In this document: positions 50,592-61,394 of the stretch, one piece after another
How positions within the stretch are numbered: the stretch's first letter is position 1
Layout: every line of letters begins with the position of its first letter
Assembly (NCBI GenBank): GCA_017456545.1
Contig: JAFTJE010000015.1
Span: forward strand, 1 to 64,000
Direction of reading: 5' to 3'
Length of the DNA stretch: 64,000 nucleotides
From: Clostridia bacterium
GTDB taxonomy: Bacteria; Bacillota; Clostridia; Oscillospirales; CAG-272
Translations under genes and position numbers: made by a program
Notes under the pieces: model-generated
Told to the model about the DNA's origin: nothing
Databases searched by the model: none
The model's input: only the letters and a program-made list of their open reading frames with translations

Positions 50592-52568
50592 GTGTTACAG
50601 AATAAATTTAATCTTAAAAGTGCATATAAGCCCACAGGCGACCAGCCTCAGGCAATTTCAAAGCTGACAGAGGGAATCCTTAGGGGTGAGAAAATGCAGA
50701 CGCTTCTCGGTGTTACAGGCTCAGGTAAGACATTTACAATGGCAAATGTTATTGCAAATGTAAATAAGCCAACCTTGATTTTGGAGCCCAACAAGACCCT
50801 TGCTGCCCAGGTGTGCTCGGAAATGAGGGAGCTTTTTCCCGATAATGCAGTAGAATATTTTGTGTCCTATTATGATTACTATCAGCCCGAGGCATATATT
50901 CCGGGCAAGGATATTTATATCGAAAAGGACGCTATGATAAATGATGAGATAGATAAGCTCCGTCACAGTGCAACAAGCTCATTATTTGAACGGAATGATG
51001 TTATAATAGTTGCCAGCGTATCCTGTATATATTCCTTGGGTGACCCGGAGGAATACCAGAGTATGCTTATTGATATAAGACAGGGTATGACTATGGACAG
51101 AGACACTCTTGTCCGCCGTCTTGTAGCTCTGAATTATGAAAGAAACGATATTAATTTTGTCCGTAATAAATTCAGAATACGGGGGGATGTGGTTGAGATT
51201 TTCCCTGCATCCTCGTCGGATAAGGCTATCCGTGTGGAATTTTTCGACGATGAGATAGACCGTGTCACTGAGATAAATACCTTGACAGGGGAAATTATCC
51301 GTTCCCTTAAATACTGTGCTGTTTTCCCGGCTAATCACTATGTTGTATCTGACGAAAAAAGAGAAAAGGCTCTGTCCCAAATTTATGATGAGATGGTGGA
51401 CAGAGTGGCTTATTTCAAGTCACAGAATAAGCTTTTGGAGGCACAGAGAATAGAGGAAAGAACAAAGTATGATATAGAAATGCTCCGTGAGATAGGCTTT
51501 TGCTCGGGAGTTGAAAACTACTCAAGAGTTTTGTCAGGCAGAGAGCCCGGCTCAACTCCATATACACTACTTGACTACTTCCCTAAGGATTTTGTGATTT
51601 TCATAGATGAGAGCCATGTTACAGTACCGCAGGTAAGGGGAATGAGTGGTGGAGATTTGGCAAGAAAGACCAACCTTATTGAATACGGCTTCCGTTTGCC
51701 CTCTGCCTATGACAACAGACCTCTCAATTTCAAGGAATTCTGGGACAAGCTTAATCAGGTTGTATTCGTTTCGGCTACTCCGGCAGAATATGAAAAGCAG
51801 CATTCTACCTCTGTGGCAGAGCAGCTTATCAGACCTACAGGACTTATAGACCCCTTGGTTGAGGTACGCCCAATATCTACTCAGATTGATGATGTAATGG
51901 GAGAAATACGACTTCGTGCAGAGGTGGGGGAAAGGGTGCTTGTTACTACCCTTACCACCAAAATGGCAGAGGACCTGACGGATTTTCTGTCCTCCAACGG
52001 TATAAAGGTCAAATATATTCATCATAATGTTGATACTATTGAAAGAATGGAAATTATCCGTTCTCTCCGTCTGGGAGAATTTGATGTACTGGTGGGAATT
52101 AATCTTCTTCGTGAGGGATTGGATATTCCCGAGGTGTCCTTAGTTGCAATTCTGGACGCAGATAAGGAAGGACTTTTCCGTTCCGAAACAGCTCTTATAC
52201 AGACCATAGGAAGAGCTGCCCGTAATGCCAACGGTAAGGTAATTATGTACGCTGATGAAATTACAAGGTCTATGAGCAATGCCATAGGAGAAACAGAAAG
52301 ACGCCGTAAGATACAGTCGGAGTACAACGAGGCAAACGGTATAATTCCAAGGACTGTCATAAAGGGTGTTCACGATGTTATAGACTTAGGTAAGCGTAGC
52401 GAGGAAAAGGAAAAACGGCGTAAGCTTACCAAGGAGGATAAGGAAAAGCTTATTGAGCAGTATACGGCAGAAATGCGTGAGGCGTCCCGTAAGCTTGAAT
52501 TTGAAAAGGCTGCTTTCTTAAGAGATAAAATCAAGGAGCTTAAAGCTACTAAGCAGGTGAAAAAATGA
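50592..52568 (+). CDS. uvrB: Excinuclease ABC subunit B
   Basis: UvrB is the damage-verifying helicase-like subunit of nucleotide excision repair. The 658-residue protein has Walker A GVTGSGKT (near residue 40), the beta-hairpin [12 protein letters not shown], the DEAD-like motif FIDESHV, motif [11 protein letters not shown] and the C-terminal UVR coiled coil (about 620-655) that binds UvrC. It starts at GTG 50592 after AAAGGAGG. The stop overlaps the uvrA start (ATGA). Confidence 0.97.
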   Translation: MLQNKFNLKSAYKPTGDQPQAISKLTEGILRGEKMQTLLGVTGSGKTFTMANVIANVNKPTLILEPNKTLAAQVCSEMRELFPDNAVEYFVSYYDYYQPEAYIPGKDIYIEKDAMINDEIDKLRHSATSSLFERNDVIIVASVSCIYSLGDPEEYQSMLIDIRQGMTMDRDTLVRRLVALNYERNDINFVRNKFRIRGDVVEIFPASSSDKAIRVEFFDDEIDRVTEINTLTGEIIRSLKYCAVFPANHYVVSDEKREKALSQIYDEMVDRVAYFKSQNKLLEAQRIEERTKYDIEMLREIGFCSGVENYSRVLSGREPGSTPYTLLDYFPKDFVIFIDESHVTVPQVRGMSGGDLARKTNLIEYGFRLPSAYDNRPLNFKEFWDKLNQVVFVSATPAEYEKQHSTSVAEQLIRPTGLIDPLVEVRPISTQIDDVMGEIRLRAEVGERVLVTTLTTKMAEDLTDFLSSNGIKVKYIHHNVDTIERMEIIRSLRLGEFDVLVGINLLREGLDIPEVSLVAILDADKEGLFRSETALIQTIGRAARNANGKVIMYADEITRSMSNAIGETERRRKIQSEYNEANGIIPRTVIKGVHDVIDLGKRSEEKEKRRKLTKEDKEKLIEQYTAEMREASRKLEFEKAAFLRDKIKELKATKQVKK

Positions 52569-55399
52569 TAGATAAGATAGAAATAAAGGGTGCAAGGGTG
52601 CATAACCTGAAAAATATAGACCTGACTATTCCAAGGGACAAGCTTGTTGTGCTCACAGGTCTTTCCGGCTCGGGTAAATCATCTCTTGCCTTTGATACCA
52701 TATATGCTGAGGGACACAGAAGGTTTGTGGAGTCACTCTCATCCTATGCAAGGATGTTTCTCGGTCAGCTTGATAAACCGGATGTGGACTCTATCGAGGG
52801 TCTTTCTCCCGCTATATCCATAGACCAGAAGACAACATCTAAAAATCCGAGGTCCACAGTTGGAACAGTAACTGAAATATACGATTACCTGAGGCTTTTG
52901 TATGCCCGTCTCGGCGTTGTTCACTGTCCTGAGTGCGGTAAGGAAATAAGGCAGCAGACCGTAGACCAGATAATAGACAAGATACTTGAGCTTCCGGACG
53001 GGGAACGCTTTATGGTGCTTTCCCCCGTTGTAAGAGGAAAAAAGGGCAGACACGAAAAGGTAATTACCGATGCGAGAAAAAACGGATATACAAGGCTCCG
53101 TATCGACGGAACAGTATATGATGTAAATGAGGATATAGAATTAGAGCTTACAAAAAAGCATAGCATCGATATTGTGGTGGACAGACTTGTTATTAAGGAC
53201 GGTATCCGTTCAAGGCTTGCCGACTCTGTGGAAAATGCTCTTAAGGCGTCCGACGGCAGGCTTACGGTTGTCACCGTTCCGAGAGACGGAGAGGGAGTTG
53301 AATACAGCTTTTCCACTAACTATGCCTGTGAGGAGCATAATATCAGCTTTGGAGAGATAGAGCCCCGTTCCTTTTCCTTTAATAACCCCTTCGGTGCCTG
53401 TGAGCACTGTCTGGGCATAGGAGAAATGAGAAACATCTCTCCCGAAAAGATAATACCCGATAAGGACCTTGCCTTAAATCAGGGTGCAATAGCCGTAAAC
53501 GGCTTTAAGAGTATAGATGAGGAGAGCTGGAACGGGCCTCTTATCACTGCAGTAGGTGAGAGAATGGGCTTTAGCCTTGATACACCAATCAAGGATTACA
53601 CCAAGGAGCAGCTGCACGCCCTGTTATACGGTACAGGTGACGAGTATTATACAATTGACAGATATTTTGCCAAGCAGCATAAAAGACAGACTGTAAAATT
53701 CGAGGGAATTATAGGCATAATTAAATCAAGAATGCAGATGATGGGCGAGGAGTATTACGAGCAGTTTATTGAGGAGACACCTTGTCCTGTCTGCCACGGT
53801 CAGAGACTCAATAAGTTTTCGCTATCGGTTACGGTCGGTGGCAAGAATATTGATGAGTTTTGCCGTATGTCCGTAAGCAATAGCCTGGATTTTATAAACA
53901 GCCTTGAATTTACTCCCTCCGAGGAGCAGATTGCAAAGGACATTCTGAAGGAAATCCGTGCCCGTCTCGGCTTTATGAAAAGCGTGGGTCTTGAATATCT
54001 TACCTTAGCAAGAAGGGCATCGACCCTGTCGGGAGGAGAGGCACAGAGGATACGCCTTGCCACACAGATAGGCTCATCCCTTGTGGGCGTGCTTTATATT
54101 CTTGATGAGCCCAGTATAGGTCTGCATCAGAGAGATAACAGCAAGCTGATAAAAACTCTTTGTAACCTTCGAGATGTTGGTAACAGCGTTATTGTTGTAG
54201 AGCACGATGAGGAGACTATGCTGTCCTCCGATTATATAGTTGATATAGGTCCCGGTGCGGGAGTACACGGTGGAGAGATAGTTGCTTCGGGTACGCCTGA
54301 GGAAATAATGAATAATGAGGCATCAATTACGGGTGCCTACCTTTCCGGCAGAAAGGAAATAAAAATTCCCAAATCAAGACGCACCGGTAACGGTAATTTT
54401 ATCAAAATTTTCGGAGCTAAGGAAAACAACCTTAAAAATATAAATGTTGATATTCCTCTTGGCTGCTTTGTAGCTGTTACAGGCGTGTCCGGGTCGGGAA
54501 AATCCTCACTCGTTAATAAAATTTTGTTACAAACTCTGGCTAAAAAGCTTAACCGTGCCATTACCTATCCGGGTAAATGCGACAGAATAGAGGGATATGA
54601 GGCACTTGATAAGGTAATAGCCATAGACCAGTCCCCCATCGGACGCACCCCCAGGTCAAATCCGGCCACATATACGGGTCTTTTTAATGAAATAAGGGAT
54701 TTATTTGCAAAAACTCCCGATGCAAAGATGCGTTCCTACGGTCCCGGCAGATTCTCCTTTAATGTAAAGGGAGGAAGATGCGAGGCATGTGAGGGCGACG
54801 GCGTTAAAAAGATAGAAATGCATTTCTTACCCGATGTGTATGTAAAGTGCGATGTGTGTAAGGGAAAACGCTATAACAAGGATACTCTTGAGGTTAAATT
54901 CAAGGGAAAGAATATTTTTGATGTTCTTGATATGACTGCAGAGGAGGGGGCAGTATTCTTCAGCGAGATTCCCTCTATTTCAAGAAAGCTCCAAACCATA
55001 TGCGATGTAGGTCTTGGATATGTTAAAATAGGTCAGTCCTCAACTACTCTGTCAGGAGGCGAGGCACAGAGAGTAAAGCTGGCAACAGAGCTGTCAAAGC
55101 GTTCTACCGGAAGAACTATGTATATCCTTGACGAGCCTACCACAGGCTTACATTCTGAGGATGTTAACAAGCTTATCGGTGTTCTTCAACGGCTCGTGGA
55201 TGCAGGTAACAGCGTTCTTGTTATAGAGCATAATCTGGATGTTATAAAGACTGCAGACTATATCATCGACTTAGGTCCCGAGGGTGGAGATAACGGTGGT
55301 GAGATAGTTGCAACAGGCACCCCCGAGGAGGTTGCACAGCACCCCACTTCCTATACGGGAATATATGTTAAAAAAGCACTTAATCACTATAAAGATTAA
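52565..55399 (+). CDS. uvrA: Excinuclease ABC subunit A
   Basis: UvrA is the dimeric ABC-ATPase that first detects bulky DNA lesions and loads UvrB. The 944-residue protein has two ATPase modules: the first with GLSGSGKSS near residue 31 and [11 protein letters not shown], the second with GVSGSGKSS near residue 640 and [11 protein letters not shown]. It also has zinc modules ([16 protein letters not shown] and CEACEGDG with CDVCKGKRY). Length is standard. Coupled to uvrB in the common Firmicutes order. Confidence 0.97.
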   Translation: MIDKIEIKGARVHNLKNIDLTIPRDKLVVLTGLSGSGKSSLAFDTIYAEGHRRFVESLSSYARMFLGQLDKPDVDSIEGLSPAISIDQKTTSKNPRSTVGTVTEIYDYLRLLYARLGVVHCPECGKEIRQQTVDQIIDKILELPDGERFMVLSPVVRGKKGRHEKVITDARKNGYTRLRIDGTVYDVNEDIELELTKKHSIDIVVDRLVIKDGIRSRLADSVENALKASDGRLTVVTVPRDGEGVEYSFSTNYACEEHNISFGEIEPRSFSFNNPFGACEHCLGIGEMRNISPEKIIPDKDLALNQGAIAVNGFKSIDEESWNGPLITAVGERMGFSLDTPIKDYTKEQLHALLYGTGDEYYTIDRYFAKQHKRQTVKFEGIIGIIKSRMQMMGEEYYEQFIEETPCPVCHGQRLNKFSLSVTVGGKNIDEFCRMSVSNSLDFINSLEFTPSEEQIAKDILKEIRARLGFMKSVGLEYLTLARRASTLSGGEAQRIRLATQIGSSLVGVLYILDEPSIGLHQRDNSKLIKTLCNLRDVGNSVIVVEHDEETMLSSDYIVDIGPGAGVHGGEIVASGTPEEIMNNEASITGAYLSGRKEIKIPKSRRTGNGNFIKIFGAKENNLKNINVDIPLGCFVAVTGVSGSGKSSLVNKILLQTLAKKLNRAITYPGKCDRIEGYEALDKVIAIDQSPIGRTPRSNPATYTGLFNEIRDLFAKTPDAKMRSYGPGRFSFNVKGGRCEACEGDGVKKIEMHFLPDVYVKCDVCKGKRYNKDTLEVKFKGKNIFDVLDMTAEEGAVFFSEIPSISRKLQTICDVGLGYVKIGQSSTTLSGGEAQRVKLATELSKRSTGRTMYILDEPTTGLHSEDVNKLIGVLQRLVDAGNSVLVIEHNLDVIKTADYIIDLGPEGGDNGGEIVATGTPEEVAQHPTSYTGIYVKKALNHYKD

Positions 55400-55453
55400 A
55401 AAACGGTGAGCCGGCGTTGTGCCATTGGAGGCAACGCAAGCTCACCGTTTTTC
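55400..55453. terminator. Bidirectional terminator after uvrA
   Basis: AAAACGGTGAG and CTCACCGTTTT pair as the outer stem, with CGTTG/CAACG as an inner stem, between the converging uvrA and deacetylase genes. Confidence 0.88.
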
Positions 55454-55465
55454 TGTTTCTGTTAT

Positions 55466-56428
55466 TTATTTAACTGTAACCTTAGCTTCAAGGTTGGGTA
55501 CAACATTTATATATGCAATACCGTTTTTCGATTCATAATCTGCAGTAATTCCATTCTGGCACACAGTCACACCGTTTATTGCACTTACTTCAAGAGTCAA
55601 TGGGTATGTAAATATCTTCTTATCGAGGTCATTTTTGAGAATTATCTCGGACTCTGTGGCTGAAATTTCATTTATCACAAGCTCGGAGTCCTGATATTCC
55701 TTAATGTACTTTACAGCCTCGTTAAAGGAAGGAACCCAGATTTCTCCCGCCTTAACAAGAGAAGCAAGGTAGTCACACTGGAGGATAAAGGAGGATACGG
55801 ACTGTGCGTGGAAGGTATCCTGCTCCTTGTCGCTTATCCAGTGGTTAATCTGTACTCCCCATACATTTTTCTCAAGGAGAGTGTCGATATATTCCTTGTA
55901 ATACGCAAGGTCCTTGTATTTGAAGTTAGGTACAAATGCGTGGGCATATATAAGGTCAACGGTATCAACATCGTTGTAGGGTGGCTCCTCACAGTTGCTT
56001 CTGTTACCGTAATAGCACTCCTTAAGCACCTGACAGCCGTCCAAGGTATTTGTTCCACCGGGATTCACAAAGGAGATAACCTCCATACCATCAAAAATTC
56101 TTTCAAGAGCCTCCTTGGAGTCGTGGGCATCCTTTCTTCTTCTTTCTATGTCTATATCAGCATTGTATGCAAAGGCGTGATCCATAGAGTGGGATGCAAG
56201 GTCGAACCAACCGTCCTTGAATGCTTTTTTCCAGAATTCAATTAGCTCCTCGTTAAGGAAATTTACTGTATGAGCACTTGTTGCAATAAGCTTAACACCG
56301 TGCTTCTTTTCCGTGTCCTCAAAAATACTGATTACCTTTTCTGTGGAGGGCTTATAGCATCCGTCGTCAAATACAAAGGAGAATGCTCCCTTGGCACCGT
56401 TCTTGAATTTTGATTTCTTAATTTCCAT
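55466..56428 (-). CDS. Polysaccharide deacetylase-like protein with C-terminal beta domain
   Basis: The 320-residue protein has a NodB-like domain: FSFVFDDGCYKPS (metal Asp pair) near residue 17, ASHSMDHAFAYN with the two-histidine motif, and SFVNPGGTNT. It is followed by a small C-terminal beta-sandwich of about 70 residues. Probably a carbohydrate or peptide deacetylase acting in the cytosol. Start at 56428 is chosen because GCGAGGT precedes it; the longer in-frame start at 56482 coincides with the promoter. Confidence 0.75.
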   Translation of the reverse strand: MEIKKSKFKNGAKGAFSFVFDDGCYKPSTEKVISIFEDTEKKHGVKLIATSAHTVNFLNEELIEFWKKAFKDGWFDLASHSMDHAFAYNADIDIERRRKDAHDSKEALERIFDGMEVISFVNPGGTNTLDGCQVLKECYYGNRSNCEEPPYNDVDTVDLIYAHAFVPNFKYKDLAYYKEYIDTLLEKNVWGVQINHWISDKEQDTFHAQSVSSFILQCDYLASLVKAGEIWVPSFNEAVKYIKEYQDSELVINEISATESEIILKNDLDKKIFTYPLTLEVSAINGVTVCQNGITADYESKNGIAYINVVPNLEAKVTVK

Positions 56429-56453
56429 AGGTATTACCTCGCTTTCTGCCTTA

Positions 56454-56482
56454 ATTTTACCATTTGAAAAGCCAAAAGTCAA
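56454..56482 (-). promoter_or_regulatory. Promoter of the deacetylase-like gene
   Basis: On the minus strand: TTGACT (56477-56482) and TAAAAT (56454-56459) with a 17-base spacer. Confidence 0.7.
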
Positions 56483-56512
56483 TTATATATATAAATTAAT
56501 TAAAAATAAGTG

Positions 56513-56541
56513 TTGACAAACGAATAAAAAAGTAGTATTAT
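56513..56541 (+). promoter_or_regulatory. Promoter of the ion-transporter gene
   Basis: Consensus TTGACA (56513-56518) and TATTAT (56536-56541) with a 17-base spacer, divergent from the deacetylase promoter. Confidence 0.75.
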
Positions 56542-56572
56542 TCTACATTGGAAAATGAGAAGGAGGAAAAAT

Positions 56573-57676
56573 ATGAAATACTGTATACGCTTTATACGGT
56601 CACATGCCGTATTCCTTATTGCCACCATGTGTGCCATTGTCACATCGATTATAGTTCCTCCCGATGAAAAGTATCTTGGGTATATAGATTTTAAGACTCT
56701 CGCTTGTCTGCTTGCTACCCTCTGTGTTGTATGTGCACTTAAGAATATTAAATTCTTTACCATCCTTGCAAGAAAGATAATACATTCAACACCAAATTTC
56801 AGAGTGTGTGTTCTTGCCCTTTTGTACATAACCTTCATAGGCTCCCTGTTTATAGCTAACGATATGGCACTTATCACCTTTCTCCCTCTCGGCTGGTATG
56901 TGCTCCATGATACGGGAAATGAGAAATATACCCCCCGGCTGTTCGTTTTACAGAATATAGCAGCCAATCTCGGAGGTATGCTTACTCCCTTCGGCAACCC
57001 TCAGAACCTTTACCTGTATACCAAGTTTAATATCCCCACTATGGAATTTATGGGTATAATGCTTTGGCCCTTCCTTTTATCTGTTACCATGATTACCCTT
57101 TCGGTTTTCTTTTTTCCTGCCGATAAAATGGAGCTTAAGAAAACGGAATACTTTGTATTCAAGCCAAAGAGAAGTGCGATATATCTTGTACTGTTCACCC
57201 TCTCAATCCTTATGGTGTTTTCAGTGGTGCCCTATTATATTGCTCTTGCTATTATTGTGGTTGCTATCCTTATAATGGACAGATACGCCCTTTTGAGAGT
57301 TGATTATTTCCTTATTCTCACCTTTTTTATGTTCTTCATCTTTGCCGGAAATATGTCGAGGATTGAGGTAATAAGAGAATTGCTCTCGGGACTTTTGGAA
57401 AAGAACACTCTTGTTTTCTCGGCACTGTCCTGTCAGGTAATATCTAATGTACCGTCTGCAATTTTGCTTTCCCAGTTTACAGATAACTATAAGGAGCTGC
57501 TCCTTGGTGTAAACATAGGAGGAACGGGAACCATTATAGCATCCTTGGCAAGCCTTATTACATTTTCGGAGTATTGCAGATGCACAGAGGGTGGCAAGAA
57601 GAGGTATTTTGCTGTTTTCACCCTTCTTAATGCTGTTTTTCTCGGTGTATTGCTGATTTTTTGCAGTATTTTGTAA
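56573..57676 (+). CDS. Ion-transporter (SLC13/ArsB/NhaD-like) membrane protein
   Basis: The 367-residue protein has about ten membrane helices. The paired signature loops are TPFGNPQNLYLY (near residue 148) and QVISNVPSAILLSQF (near residue 290), the NPxN/SNxPxA-type re-entrant motifs of the ion-transporter superfamily, which includes ArsB, NhaD and citrate or dicarboxylate carriers. Substrate cannot be assigned. AAGGAGGA precedes the ATG. It is somewhat shorter than usual members (about 420), the N-terminal helix being short. Confidence 0.78.
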   Translation: MKYCIRFIRSHAVFLIATMCAIVTSIIVPPDEKYLGYIDFKTLACLLATLCVVCALKNIKFFTILARKIIHSTPNFRVCVLALLYITFIGSLFIANDMALITFLPLGWYVLHDTGNEKYTPRLFVLQNIAANLGGMLTPFGNPQNLYLYTKFNIPTMEFMGIMLWPFLLSVTMITLSVFFFPADKMELKKTEYFVFKPKRSAIYLVLFTLSILMVFSVVPYYIALAIIVVAILIMDRYALLRVDYFLILTFFMFFIFAGNMSRIEVIRELLSGLLEKNTLVFSALSCQVISNVPSAILLSQFTDNYKELLLGVNIGGTGTIIASLASLITFSEYCRCTEGGKKRYFAVFTLLNAVFLGVLLIFCSIL

Positions 57677-57693
57677 AAAATATAAAAAAGCAC

Positions 57694-57722
57694 TTTAATT
57701 TTACCGTAAGTCGTGTTATAAT
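57694..57722 (+). promoter_or_regulatory. Promoter of typA
   Basis: TTTAAT (57694-57699) and consensus TATAAT (57717-57722) with a 17-base spacer and an extended -10 TGT. Confidence 0.7.
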
Positions 57723-57774
57723 ATTATGCGCAAAAAATATTATTGATTTTTACTATATATAGAGGTTATAAAAA

Positions 57775-59595
57775 ATGATTAGAGAAGATTTAAGAAATGT
57801 TGCAATTATCGCCCATGTTGACCACGGCAAGACAACTCTTGTTGACGGTATGCTTCAGCAGGGTGGTGCTTACCATGAAAATCAGGCTACAACAGAGAGA
57901 GTAATGGACTCAAACGACCTTGAAAAGGAAAGAGGAATTACCATTCTCGCTAAAAATACTGCCATTCGTTACGGAGATAAGAAGATAAATGTTATTGACA
58001 CCCCCGGTCACGCTGACTTCGGTGGCGAGGTAGAACGCATACTTAAGATGGTAAACGGAGTTATTCTTCTTGTTGACGCAGCTGAGGGACCTATGCCCCA
58101 GACAAGATTCGTTCTTCAGAAGGCTATGGAGCTCAATCACAGAATTATCGTAGTTGTAAATAAGATTGACCGTCCCGATGCAAGAATAACAGAGGTTATT
58201 GACGAGGTGCTTGAGCTTCTTATTGACTTGAATGCAACTGATGAGCAGTTGGACTCTCCTATGCTTTTCTGTTCAGGCAGAGCAGGTACAGCATCCCTTT
58301 CTCCCGATGTTGAGGGTACGGACCTTATTCCACTTCTTGATACAATTGTTAATTATATTCCTGCTCCCGAGGGAGAGGATGATGACGGACTTCAGCTTCT
58401 TGTTTCCTCCGTTGATTACAGTGACTATGTGGGAAAAATCGGAATAGGAAGAATAGAGAGGGGTACACTTAAGGTAAACCAGGAGGTTTCTGTTTGCAAT
58501 TATCACTCCGATGAAAAGCCTCGCCGTGCAAAGATAGTTTCTATCTATCAGTTTGAGGGACTGTCCCGTACATCTGTACAGACTGCGACAGTTGGTGATA
58601 TTGTATGCTTTTCGGGTGTTGAGCAGATTTCAATAGGAGATACTCTTTGCTCCACAGACATGGTTGAGCCCCTTGAATTTGTTAAGGTATCCGAGCCTAC
58701 TATGGAAATGACCTTCTCTGTTAATGACAGCCCCTTTGCGGGACAGGAGGGTAAATTTGTTACAACCCGTCAGATAAGAGACCGTCTCTATAAGGAGACC
58801 CTTAAGGATGTATCTTTAAGAGTACAGGACGGCGATACAACAGATTCCTTCAAGGTGGCAGGAAGAGGTGAAATGCACCTTGCTATCCTTATCGAAAATA
58901 TGAGGAGAGAGGGCTATGAGCTCTGCTGCTCCACACCTCATGTTCTTTACAAAACCATTGACGGTATCCTTCATGAGCCTATGGAAAGAACATCTATTGA
59001 TGTGCCCGATGATGCTGTTGGCTCCGTAGTGCAGAAGCTCGGTGCCCGTAAGGGAGAGCTTCTTGAAATGGGTAAGGTGGGCTCAAGAACAAGAATCGAG
59101 TATCTTATTCCCTCAAGATGTCTTTTCGGCTACAGAAGTGAATTTATGACAGATACAAAGGGAGAGGGCGTAATCAATACAATCTTCGACGGCTATCAGC
59201 CCTTTAAGGGAGAGGTTGTAACAAGATATACAGGCTCACTCATTGCATCCGAGACAGGGGAGGCTACCTCCTACGGTCTTTACAACACTCAGGACAGGGG
59301 AGCTATGTTTATTGGCGTACAGACTCCTGTATATGAGGGAATGATAGTTGGAGAGTGTCCTAAGATGGAGGACATTGTTGTAAATGTATGTAAGAAGAAG
59401 CATCTTACAGCAGTGCGTTCAAAGGGTGCGGATGAGGCACTTATCCTTACTCCTCCGAGGATTCTTTCTCTCGAGCAGGCTATTGAGTATATCGCAGAGG
59501 ATGAGCTTATCGAGGTAACTCCCAAGTCCATCCGTCTCCGTAAGAAGATACTTGATACGGCTACGAGATTAAAGACCCAGGCAAAATTAAAATAA
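57775..59595 (+). CDS. typA: Ribosome-associated translational GTPase TypA/BipA
   Basis: This EF-G-like GTPase aids ribosome assembly and stress adaptation. The 606-residue protein has G1 AHVDHGKTT (residues 14-22), G3 DTPGHADFGGE, G4 NKIDRPDA and a C-terminal EF-G-like and BipA-specific domain ending in IRLRKK. Length is standard for the family. It has its own promoter and terminator. Confidence 0.97.
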   Translation: MIREDLRNVAIIAHVDHGKTTLVDGMLQQGGAYHENQATTERVMDSNDLEKERGITILAKNTAIRYGDKKINVIDTPGHADFGGEVERILKMVNGVILLVDAAEGPMPQTRFVLQKAMELNHRIIVVVNKIDRPDARITEVIDEVLELLIDLNATDEQLDSPMLFCSGRAGTASLSPDVEGTDLIPLLDTIVNYIPAPEGEDDDGLQLLVSSVDYSDYVGKIGIGRIERGTLKVNQEVSVCNYHSDEKPRRAKIVSIYQFEGLSRTSVQTATVGDIVCFSGVEQISIGDTLCSTDMVEPLEFVKVSEPTMEMTFSVNDSPFAGQEGKFVTTRQIRDRLYKETLKDVSLRVQDGDTTDSFKVAGRGEMHLAILIENMRREGYELCCSTPHVLYKTIDGILHEPMERTSIDVPDDAVGSVVQKLGARKGELLEMGKVGSRTRIEYLIPSRCLFGYRSEFMTDTKGEGVINTIFDGYQPFKGEVVTRYTGSLIASETGEATSYGLYNTQDRGAMFIGVQTPVYEGMIVGECPKMEDIVVNVCKKKHLTAVRSKGADEALILTPPRILSLEQAIEYIAEDELIEVTPKSIRLRKKILDTATRLKTQAKLK

Positions 59596-59604
59596 ATAAC
59601 ACAA

Positions 59605-59635
59605 ATGGCTGTTTCTTATATTAAACAGCCTTTTT
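59605..59635 (+). terminator. Terminator after typA
   Basis: GGCTGTTT and AAACAGCC pair around an eight-base loop, followed by TTTTT. Confidence 0.85.
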
Positions 59636-59651
59636 GTTAAAGGGAGAAAAT

Positions 59652-60914
59652 ATGTTTTCTGAAAAGATACTTAAAATTGCTAAGGAGGCTGAAACAGCCC
59701 TTAAGCCCATTTTTGAAAAAATAGATAAAATTTCCTTTGATAATACAGCAAGGGTTCTTTGTGCATTCAGAGAGAACAGAGTAGCCGAATCAATGTTCGC
59801 AGGTACAACAGGCTACGGATATGATGATGTGGGAAGAGATACTCTTGACAAAATTTATGCAGAGGTTATGGGGGCAGAGAGTGGATTTGTACGCCATTCC
59901 ATTGCAAACGGCACACAGGCACTTACAATAGGTCTGTTCGGACTTTTGCGTCCCGGAGATGTTATGCTTTCCGTTACTAACCGACCCTATGATACCCTTT
60001 GTGAGGTTGTGGGGATAGAGGGACAGGCAGGAAACGGCTCACTTAAGGATTTTGGCGTTCAGTATGAGCAGGTGGATTTCAAAAACAAAACGGAAATAGA
60101 TTTTGACGGAATCGAAGCAAAGCTTAATGAATTCGGCAAAAGAGTAAAGGTAGTATTTATTCAGCGTTCTAAGGGATATCTTGACCGTCCTACCCTTACC
60201 GTTGACCAAATAGGAGAAATAGCAAAATTTGTTCATAGCCGTTCAGAAGCGTATGTTGTGGTTGATAACTGCTACGGCGAGTTTACAGAGGACAAGGAGC
60301 CCTGTGCCGTTGGTGCAGATATGGCAATAGGCTCTCTTATAAAGAATCCGGGTGGAGGAATTGCCGAGAGTGGTGGATACATAGTAGGAACAGAAAGAGC
60401 AGTAGAGCTTGCATCCTACCGTCTTACATCCGTTGGCACAGGCACAGAGGTTGGAGCATCCCTGGGTCAGAACAGAAATATGTTCAAGGGATTCTTTATG
60501 GCTCCGCATATAGTTGCTCAGGCACAAAAAACAGCCCACTTTGCCGCTTATATGCTTGAAAAATTAGGCTTTGATGTAAGCCCCAAATACGATGAAATGC
60601 GTTCCGATATAATCCAGACAGTAAAATTCGGATATCCCGACGGACTTGTAAAATTCTGTCAGGGTATACAGAGTGCAAGTCCTGTTGATTCCTATGTTGT
60701 TCCCGTTCCGTGGGCTATGCCGGGATATAACGATGAGGTTATAATGGCGGCAGGAGCCTTTACACAGGGCTCATCTATTGAGATTTCTGCCGACGGACCA
60801 CTCCGTGAGCCTTATATTGCTTTCTTCCAGGGCTCCCTTACCTATGAGAGTGGTAAGATTGCAATAATGACAGCGGCAGAAAAGCTGCTTGATAAATCCG
60901 ATGCTCAATATTAA
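59652..60914 (+). CDS. Methionine gamma-lyase / aluminium-resistance family PLP enzyme
   Basis: The 420-residue protein is a member of the YnbB-like family often named aluminium-resistance or methionine gamma-lyase family. It shows FAGTTGYGYDDVGRDTLD near residue 56, VDNCYGEF with the PLP Asp, and GSLIKNPGGGI with the PLP Lys. The physiological reaction is not firmly known; sulfur amino-acid elimination is suggested by homology. AAAGGGAG precedes ATG 59652. It overlaps rlmH by 14 bases. Confidence 0.85.
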   Translation: MFSEKILKIAKEAETALKPIFEKIDKISFDNTARVLCAFRENRVAESMFAGTTGYGYDDVGRDTLDKIYAEVMGAESGFVRHSIANGTQALTIGLFGLLRPGDVMLSVTNRPYDTLCEVVGIEGQAGNGSLKDFGVQYEQVDFKNKTEIDFDGIEAKLNEFGKRVKVVFIQRSKGYLDRPTLTVDQIGEIAKFVHSRSEAYVVVDNCYGEFTEDKEPCAVGADMAIGSLIKNPGGGIAESGGYIVGTERAVELASYRLTSVGTGTEVGASLGQNRNMFKGFFMAPHIVAQAQKTAHFAAYMLEKLGFDVSPKYDEMRSDIIQTVKFGYPDGLVKFCQGIQSASPVDSYVVPVPWAMPGYNDEVIMAAGAFTQGSSIEISADGPLREPYIAFFQGSLTYESGKIAIMTAAEKLLDKSDAQY

Positions 60915-61383
60915 AATAATCGCCACAGGCGAATTTAAGGAAAATTATCTTAAGGAGGCTGCATCAGAGTACAAAAAACGCCTTGGTGCATGGTGCAGGG
61001 TTGAGGAGTATATATTCCGTGAGGAAAAGCTACCCGAAAATCCGTCGCAAAGCCAGATAGCCGATGCCCTTAAGACAGAGGAAAAAATAATCCTCTCGAA
61101 GATTCCGAATAAAGCGTATGTAATAGCAATGTGCGTAGAGGGTAAGCAGCTCTCCTCCGAGGAGCTGTCAGACAGAATAGAGCAGGCTCAGCTTTCGGGC
61201 AAAAGCGAGATAGTCTTTATTATCGGCTCCTCCTACGGTCTTTCCGACGGTGTTAAGCAAAGGGCAGATTTTCGTTTGTCCGTATCTAAGCTTACATTTC
61301 CTCACAGGCTGTTAAGAGTTATGCTTTATGAGGCAATTTACCGTTCTGTATCTATACTGAACGGCTCTAAATATCATAAATAG
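60901..61383 (+). CDS. rlmH: 23S rRNA pseudouridine(1915) N3-methyltransferase
   Basis: RlmH methylates pseudouridine 1915 in helix 69 of 23S rRNA on assembled 70S ribosomes. The 160-residue SPOUT methyltransferase has the knot segments [13 protein letters not shown] and [18 protein letters not shown], and ends in the characteristic GSKYHK (usually GxPYHK). The ATG at 60901 gives the standard LNIKIIATG start; it lies inside the previous gene, so translation is coupled. Confidence 0.95.
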   Translation: MLNIKIIATGEFKENYLKEAASEYKKRLGAWCRVEEYIFREEKLPENPSQSQIADALKTEEKIILSKIPNKAYVIAMCVEGKQLSSEELSDRIEQAQLSGKSEIVFIIGSSYGLSDGVKQRADFRLSVSKLTFPHRLLRVMLYEAIYRSVSILNGSKYHK

Positions 61384-61394
61384 GAGGTACAGAT

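Noticed and set aside
50533..50592. LexA (SOS) box upstream of uvrB
   Set aside because: No GAAC-N4-GTTC-like dyad is visible in the promoter region.
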